Assembly (NCBI GenBank): GCA_903909555.1
Contig: CAIVWG010000011.1
Span: 1-42,885, forward strand
Reading direction: 5' to 3'
Origin: an uncultured bacterium
Lineage (GTDB): Bacteria; Actinomycetota; Actinomycetes; S36-B12
DNA length: 42,885 nucleotides
Shown here piece by piece: positions 37,664 to 42,885 of this stretch. A program made the position numbers and the translations under genes. Below the pieces are notes generated by a model, which saw only the letters and a list, made by a program, of their open reading frames with translations, did no database searches and had not been told where the DNA came from. How positions within the stretch are numbered: position 1 is the first letter of the stretch; the number at the start of each line of letters is the position of its first letter.

Positions 37664-37762
37664 GGGCGATCCTCCTGCGAGCGTCGGCGGGCGGACGCTC
37701 CTATGGACACGGCCGGGGGATCGGCCGCGGCCCGGAATGGTGCCTCCGAGCAGGGATAAGTC

Positions 37763-40105
37763 TCACACGCCCGCCGTCGCCGTCGCCCGGGAGGGATCCA
37801 GGCAGGCCACGGAGACCGGAACGCCGTTGAGCGCCGCGGTGCCGGCGAGCGGGTCGAGAGCGTCGCCCGGGGTGACGATGTTGACGTTGACCCCCGGGGC
37901 CGCGCGGCCGATCTCTCCCCACACGGGAGGGGCGCTCGCGCCGCCCCAGCCGTGCGGGAGGCTCACCACCCCGGGCAGGAGGTCGTCGCTGACCTCGACG
38001 TCGACCTCGACGCTGTCGGCGGCCGACGAGAGAAGGGCCCGGTCGCCCGAGGCGAGCCCACGCCGGGCGGCGTCGTCCGGATGCATGAGGAGGGTGCAGC
38101 GCACGCTGCCCCCGGAGAGCAGGGGAAGGTTGCGCAGCCAGGAGTTCGACGTGCGCAGCTGCCGTCGCCCCACGAGGACGAGTCCTTCGGCGGAGGGCGC
38201 GCTGCTGGTCGCCGCGGCGTCGAGAGCCGCCAACTGTCCGACGATCTGCGGGGGGACGATGTCGATGCGCCCCGACGGCGTGCGCAGGACTTCCGGCAGT
38301 CTCGGCGCCAGCGGTCCGAGGTCGATGCCGTGGGGTGAGGCGAGCACCTCGTCCAAGGTGAGGCCGTGCGGGCCGCCTCGCAGAGAGAGGTCGACCAGGC
38401 GCTCCGCCCCGCGTCGGTCGCCGGACAGCGCGACGATGTCCGCGGGCTCGCGGCCGGCAAGCGGCGACGACGGCGTCGCCGCAATCTGCCGTGCCACCTC
38501 GTACGCCACGACATCGTCGAGTTGCTCCGGGGTGGGCTCGCTCCCCGTGGCGATGCCCACGGCGATGGCCGCCAGCGTGAGCAGCGTCGTGCCCTCGTCG
38601 GGCACCGGACTCTCCACCGCCGTCGGCGAGAAGCGAACCGTGTTGCGCACCGCGAGGTTGGAGAAGACGACGTCGCAGTGGGGGCGCTCCAGCGGGGACG
38701 GGACGGGGAGCACGACGTCCGCCCGCGCATTGGTCTCGGTCACGTAGGCATCCACGCTCACGAGCAGGTCCAGGCTGTCCAGCGCCTCTGCGAGACGCCG
38801 GGCGTGGGGAGTCGAGACCGCGGGGTTGCCGCCGACGACGAGCATGGCGCGGATGCGCTCCCCCGTGGTCGGGTCCGGGGTGTCGATCTCCTCGGCCATG
38901 GCCGAGGCCGGGAACTCCCCGAGGACGCTGGGCAGGCTGCGCACCCGCGTGCGCCGCGCCCCGGGGATGCGCACGCCGCGTCCGCGGCCGGACTCGCCGT
39001 ACGTCGTGGGCCCACCGGTTGCCGGCAGCGGCCACATCGAGCCCCCGGGCCGGTCGAGATTGCCGCTGAGAAGCGCGACGACGTCGACGAGCCAGGAGGC
39101 GACGGTCGCCCCGGCCACGGGCGCCGCGTCCTCGCTCGGCCACCAGGCCGAGGTGGTCGTGCCCATGCGCGCGTAGACGGCGGCGCTGGGCGCGGCGGCG
39201 ATCTCGTCGGCGAGCGCCTCGATCGCGTCGGCGGGGATGCCGGTGATCGCCGCCGCTCGCGCCATGGTGAAGGGCTCGAGCGCCTCGCCGAGCGACGCGA
39301 GCTCATCGGGGTCGACGTACGCCGCCGCCGCGCCCAGGACGGGGCCGCGGTCGAAGATGCGTCGCGCGATGGCCGCGAGGAGGTACGCGTCGGTCCCGGG
39401 CCGGGGGCGCAGATGCACGTCGGCGATGCGGGCCGTGCGCGTCCTCACCGGATCGACGACGACGAGGCGCCCGCCTCGCGCCCGAAGGGCACGCAGGCGC
39501 GCGGGCATGTCGGGGGCGGTCATGAGGCTGCCGTTGGAGACGAGCGGATTCGCCCCGATGACGACGAAGAGATCGGTGCGGTCGATGTCGGGGACGGGAA
39601 CGGACAGTTCCGTCCCGAACATCAGCGCCGCTGCGACCTGGCGGGGCATCTGGTCGACGGTGCTGGCGCTGAATCGGTACGGCGTCGCCAGCGCGCGGAC
39701 GAGCGCGGGCACGTAGAAGGTGCTCTCCACGTTGTGGACGTTGGGGTTGCCGAGGTAGATGCCCAGCGCGGCGGGACCGTGGGCCTCGACGATCGACCGC
39801 AGGCCCTCGCGCACGCGCGCGTACGCCTCGTCCCAGGTCGCGGGTCGGAGTGCTCCCCCGTCCGACACCAGCGGCGTGCGCACGCGCGCGGGATCGTCGT
39901 GGAGCTCCCCCAGGGCCAGGCCCTTGGGGCAGGCGTATCCCCCGCTGAAGACGTCCTCGTCGTCTCCGCGCACCCGGGACACCTGCGGCTCGCGACGACC
40001 CCCGCGCCCCTCCCCCGAGTCGCTCAGCGTGATCTCGAGCCCGCACGTGGCCTCGCACAGCGGGCAGATGCGCGTGACGGTCCGGGCCGTCGCTCCCTCG
40101 TCCAT
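37763..40105 (-). CDS. Molybdopterin-dependent oxidoreductase with N-terminal [4Fe-4S] motif
   Basis: CPLCEATCGLEI...GYACPKGLALGELHDDPARVRTPLV; LVSNGSLMTAPDMPARLR; C-terminal molydopterin dinucleotide-binding region. Confidence 0.92.
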   Translation of the reverse strand: MDEGATARTVTRICPLCEATCGLEITLSDSGEGRGGRREPQVSRVRGDDEDVFSGGYACPKGLALGELHDDPARVRTPLVSDGGALRPATWDEAYARVREGLRSIVEAHGPAALGIYLGNPNVHNVESTFYVPALVRALATPYRFSASTVDQMPRQVAAALMFGTELSVPVPDIDRTDLFVVIGANPLVSNGSLMTAPDMPARLRALRARGGRLVVVDPVRTRTARIADVHLRPRPGTDAYLLAAIARRIFDRGPVLGAAAAYVDPDELASLGEALEPFTMARAAAITGIPADAIEALADEIAAAPSAAVYARMGTTTSAWWPSEDAAPVAGATVASWLVDVVALLSGNLDRPGGSMWPLPATGGPTTYGESGRGRGVRIPGARRTRVRSLPSVLGEFPASAMAEEIDTPDPTTGERIRAMLVVGGNPAVSTPHARRLAEALDSLDLLVSVDAYVTETNARADVVLPVPSPLERPHCDVVFSNLAVRNTVRFSPTAVESPVPDEGTTLLTLAAIAVGIATGSEPTPEQLDDVVAYEVARQIAATPSSPLAGREPADIVALSGDRRGAERLVDLSLRGGPHGLTLDEVLASPHGIDLGPLAPRLPEVLRTPSGRIDIVPPQIVGQLAALDAAATSSAPSAEGLVLVGRRQLRTSNSWLRNLPLLSGGSVRCTLLMHPDDAARRGLASGDRALLSSAADSVEVDVEVSDDLLPGVVSLPHGWGGASAPPVWGEIGRAAPGVNVNIVTPGDALDPLAGTAALNGVPVSVACLDPSRATATAGV

Positions 40106-40206
40106 GCCCGGTGACACTAGACCCGCGAGGGACCAGGCCGGCGCTGACCGACCCGGGAGGACCCAGAACGCGCATCCGGCACGGGGCACGGGCTACGTTC
40201 GTCGTC

Positions 40207-41742
40207 ATGGCGGCGACCGGACGGGCGATGCTGGCGATCGCGACCGCGGTCGCCCTCGGGGCGGCCTGGACCGCCGCGCCGGCCGCGGCCGCGATCCCCG
40301 ACCCGCCGGCAGCGACCACCGACGACGACGGCGAGCGCGGCCGGGCCGTCGCCGCGCGCGCGCTCGACTGGTCCTCCTGCCGCGGCGGCGAGGCGGAATG
40401 CGCCCGCCTGCGCGTGCCGCTGGACTACGCGGACCCGGACGGTCCCACGATCAGCCTGGCGGTGCTCCGGGTTCGCGCGGGCGGCGACGGCCAGGGTGCG
40501 AAGTACCGCGGCCCGCTCGTGATCAACCCCGGCGGCCCGGGAGTGCCGGGACTGGACTATCCCCTCGCCGTGGGGTCCTGGCTCGAGGACGTCGCCGCGT
40601 CGTACGACCTCATCGGCATCGACCCGCGCGGAGTCGGCAGCAGCACGCCGCTGCGGTGCCAGACCAACCGCGAGATGCGCGACTGGTTCCGCGCGGACGG
40701 CACTCCGGACACGCGGTCGGAACGCCGTGCGTTCGCCCGGCTGGCCGCGAGGATCGGGGAGGGCTGCGCGCGCCGTTCCGCGGACCTCCTCCCGCACGTG
40801 GGGACGCGCAATGTCGCGCGTGACCTGGAGTCGCTGCGCATCGCCCTCGGCGCGCCTCGCCTGTCGTTCCTCGGGATGTCGTACGGCACCCTCCTGGGGG
40901 CGACCTACGCCGACATGTTCCCCCACCGCACGGGCCGGGTCGTGCTCGACGGGGCCCTCGATCCCCGCCTGGACCAGGTGGGGATCACCCGGGGCCAGAT
41001 CGCCGGCTTCGACCACGCCGTGCAGCGGATGGCCCGGTCGTGCGCCGACTCGTCGTCCTGCTCGCTCGGCCGCGACGCCGATGCCGTGCTCCAGCGCATC
41101 AACAGGCTGCTGGGGTCGCTGGACTCCCGGCCGGTCGCCACCTCGACCGGGGCGCCGCTCACGCAGACCGAGGCGGTCACCGGGATCCTGGCCGCCCTGT
41201 ACAGCCCCTCACTGTGGTCCACAGCGCTCGCGGAGATCGCGTCGGCGCTCGACGGTGACGGGACCGGCCTCGCCCTGCGCGGCCGCGCCTTCCTCTCCGG
41301 CGATGCCGAGTTCATCTCCACCTTCTACGCGATCTCCTGCGTCGACTCCCCCGCCACGCCGGGACCGGAGGACCTCGCGGCCTGGGCCCGGGACGTGGCG
41401 CGTGACTCCGCCGTACCCGAGCTGAGCCGGTACCTCGCGTGGAGCGTCCTTCCCTGCCACGCCTGGCCCGCGCACCTCGTCGGACCGCTCACGGCGACGA
41501 CGGCTCGAGGTGCAGGTCCGATCCTGGTGATCGGCACCACGCACGATCCGGCGACGCCGCTGTCCTGGGCCCGCGCGCTCACGCGTCAGCTCGACTCCGC
41601 ACGGCTGCTGGAGTTCCGGGCGGACGGGCACGTCGCCGTAGGACGCGGTGCCGTGTGCATCGAGGGCGCGGTGACGTCGTACTTCGTGCGCGGGCTCGTT
41701 CCCCGCGACGGCGCGATCTGCCCGGACTCGGGCATCCGCTAG
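40207..41742 (+). CDS. Secreted alpha/beta hydrolase, tripeptidyl aminopeptidase-like (S33/TAP)
   Basis: signal peptide; GPLVINPGGPGVPGLDY; DLIGIDPRGVGSSTPLRC; FLGMSYGTLLGATYADMFP. Confidence 0.9.
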   Translation: MAATGRAMLAIATAVALGAAWTAAPAAAAIPDPPAATTDDDGERGRAVAARALDWSSCRGGEAECARLRVPLDYADPDGPTISLAVLRVRAGGDGQGAKYRGPLVINPGGPGVPGLDYPLAVGSWLEDVAASYDLIGIDPRGVGSSTPLRCQTNREMRDWFRADGTPDTRSERRAFARLAARIGEGCARRSADLLPHVGTRNVARDLESLRIALGAPRLSFLGMSYGTLLGATYADMFPHRTGRVVLDGALDPRLDQVGITRGQIAGFDHAVQRMARSCADSSSCSLGRDADAVLQRINRLLGSLDSRPVATSTGAPLTQTEAVTGILAALYSPSLWSTALAEIASALDGDGTGLALRGRAFLSGDAEFISTFYAISCVDSPATPGPEDLAAWARDVARDSAVPELSRYLAWSVLPCHAWPAHLVGPLTATTARGAGPILVIGTTHDPATPLSWARALTRQLDSARLLEFRADGHVAVGRGAVCIEGAVTSYFVRGLVPRDGAICPDSGIR

Positions 41743-42653
41743 GCGTTCCCCGCTCGCTCCTCCAGGTCGCGCGCCACGGCGAGCAGCTCGCGCTCCAGCG
41801 TGGTCACCGCGGGCGGCGGAGCCTCGCGACGGACGAGGTCGATTCCGCGTGCGAGACGGACGTCTTCGATCGCGCGAACGACGACCCCGTGGGGCCGGTC
41901 CAGCGCCAGCCTCGGAACGAGCGCGATGCCGAGTCCCGCGGCCACGAACCCGAACGACACCTGGAAGTCGTCGGTGCGCAGGACCGGGCGCGGTGCGAAG
42001 CCGTGCACAGCCGCTGCGCCCAGCAGGGCGAGGTCCACCGGGTCTCCCGGGTCGCGGGCGAGGATCCAGCCCTCATCGGCGAGTTCGCCCAGGCGGACGT
42101 GCGGAGCCTGCGCCAGCGGGTGCGCATCGGGCAGCGCGAGCAGGAAGGGATCCTCCATCAGGCGCGTGCGCGTCCATCCCGGTGGCACCTCCAGTCCGCT
42201 CGACAGGTCGGAGTACACGAGGGCCGCGTGCAGGCTTCCTTCCGCGAGCGCCTCGATGAGCTGCGGGGTCTCCGCCTCGCGCAGTTCGAAGCGGACGCCG
42301 GTCTCCGCCTGGGTGGCGCCCAGGGCGCGCGGCAGGAGCGTGGCCCCCGCGCTGGGGAAGGTCCCGACGCGCAGCGTCGCCACGCCCTGCGACGCCAGGG
42401 CGCGAACCTCGCTCTCGGCCGAGGCGAGCCGCTCCAGGACCGCCGCGCTGTGACCGAGGAGGACCTGCCCAATGTCGGTGAGGTGCGTTCCCCGGGGTCC
42501 CCGCTCCACGAGCTGCGCGCCCAGCCCGCGTTCGAGGGCATCGAGGTGATGGGTGACGGTGGGCTGGGAGACGTAGAGGTCCCGTGCGGCCGCGGCCAGC
42601 GACCCGGTGCGGGCGACGGCCTGGAGGACGGCGAGCTGGCGCAGGTCGAGCAT
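41739..42653 (-). CDS. LysR-family transcriptional regulator
   Basis: LRQLAVLQAVARTGSLAAAARDLYVSQPTVTHHLDALERGLGAQLVERGPRGTHLT. Confidence 0.95.
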   Translation of the reverse strand: MLDLRQLAVLQAVARTGSLAAAARDLYVSQPTVTHHLDALERGLGAQLVERGPRGTHLTDIGQVLLGHSAAVLERLASAESEVRALASQGVATLRVGTFPSAGATLLPRALGATQAETGVRFELREAETPQLIEALAEGSLHAALVYSDLSSGLEVPPGWTRTRLMEDPFLLALPDAHPLAQAPHVRLGELADEGWILARDPGDPVDLALLGAAAVHGFAPRPVLRTDDFQVSFGFVAAGLGIALVPRLALDRPHGVVVRAIEDVRLARGIDLVRREAPPPAVTTLERELLAVARDLEERAGNA

Positions 42654-42687
42654 GGGTCTCCTGGGTTCGGACACTCTTCGGTCATCA

Positions 42688-42702
42688 CCATACCGGGTAT
42701 GG
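42688..42702. promoter_or_regulatory. 7-bp perfect inverted repeat upstream of the LysR gene; candidate operator
   Basis: ccatacc g ggtatgg, 34 nt upstream of the ATG. Confidence 0.5.
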
Positions 42703-42885
42703 AGCAGCATGCAAAAGATCGGACCTTCTCTTTACTACTCAACGCTGGGACCCTCGGGACATGCTGCGCGAAGCAGGCAGCGGCGAAGTCTGCAAGGCCT
42801 GCGCAACCCAGGAGGGAAAGAAGAAAAAACTCAAAAAACTTGCACGGCACACATTGGCAACTGCCCCCCCCACACCGACTCGCCC

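Overview
High-GC actinobacterial chromosome segment, mostly well-resolved housekeeping and metabolic genes. Left part (minus strand unless noted): wecA-like fragment, glyA, tsaC, prmC, prfA, rpmE, rho, thrB, thrC, hom, lysA, a DUF2157-like membrane gene on the plus strand, and argS. Middle part: cspA with a strong hairpin after it, an MHS-type MFS transporter, a tRNA-Arg(CCG), a GNAT protein, an esterase and a CorA-like protein. This is followed by a catabolic-looking locus: an FGGY/glycerol-kinase-like gene broken by an apparent +1 G in a G5 tract, a GlpA-like oxidoreductase with a BFD-type Fe-S tail, a second FAD oxidoreductase, a DMGDH/sarcosine-DH-GcvT-like fusion, an APC permease and a choline-kinase-like phosphotransferase. 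Right part: CPBP protease, DUF2252-like protein, alpha/beta hydrolase, an oleA-oleBC-oleD long-chain olefin cluster, a molybdopterin oxidoreductase, a TAP-like hydrolase and a LysR regulator. The most interesting non-coding signals are: (1) a probable undescribed or Ms1-like structured ncRNA at about 32.60-32.91 kb, with a 17-nt-spaced promoter candidate, three GCAA-capped hairpins and a strong intrinsic terminator with a short T-run; (2) a perfect zero-loop 62-bp palindrome at 26610-26671 followed by a 21-bp-stem hairpin between convergent genes; (3) the kinase frameshift; (4) a set of probable leaderless promoters, including a 34-bp divergent region. All functional calls come from reading translated motifs; no database search was run.
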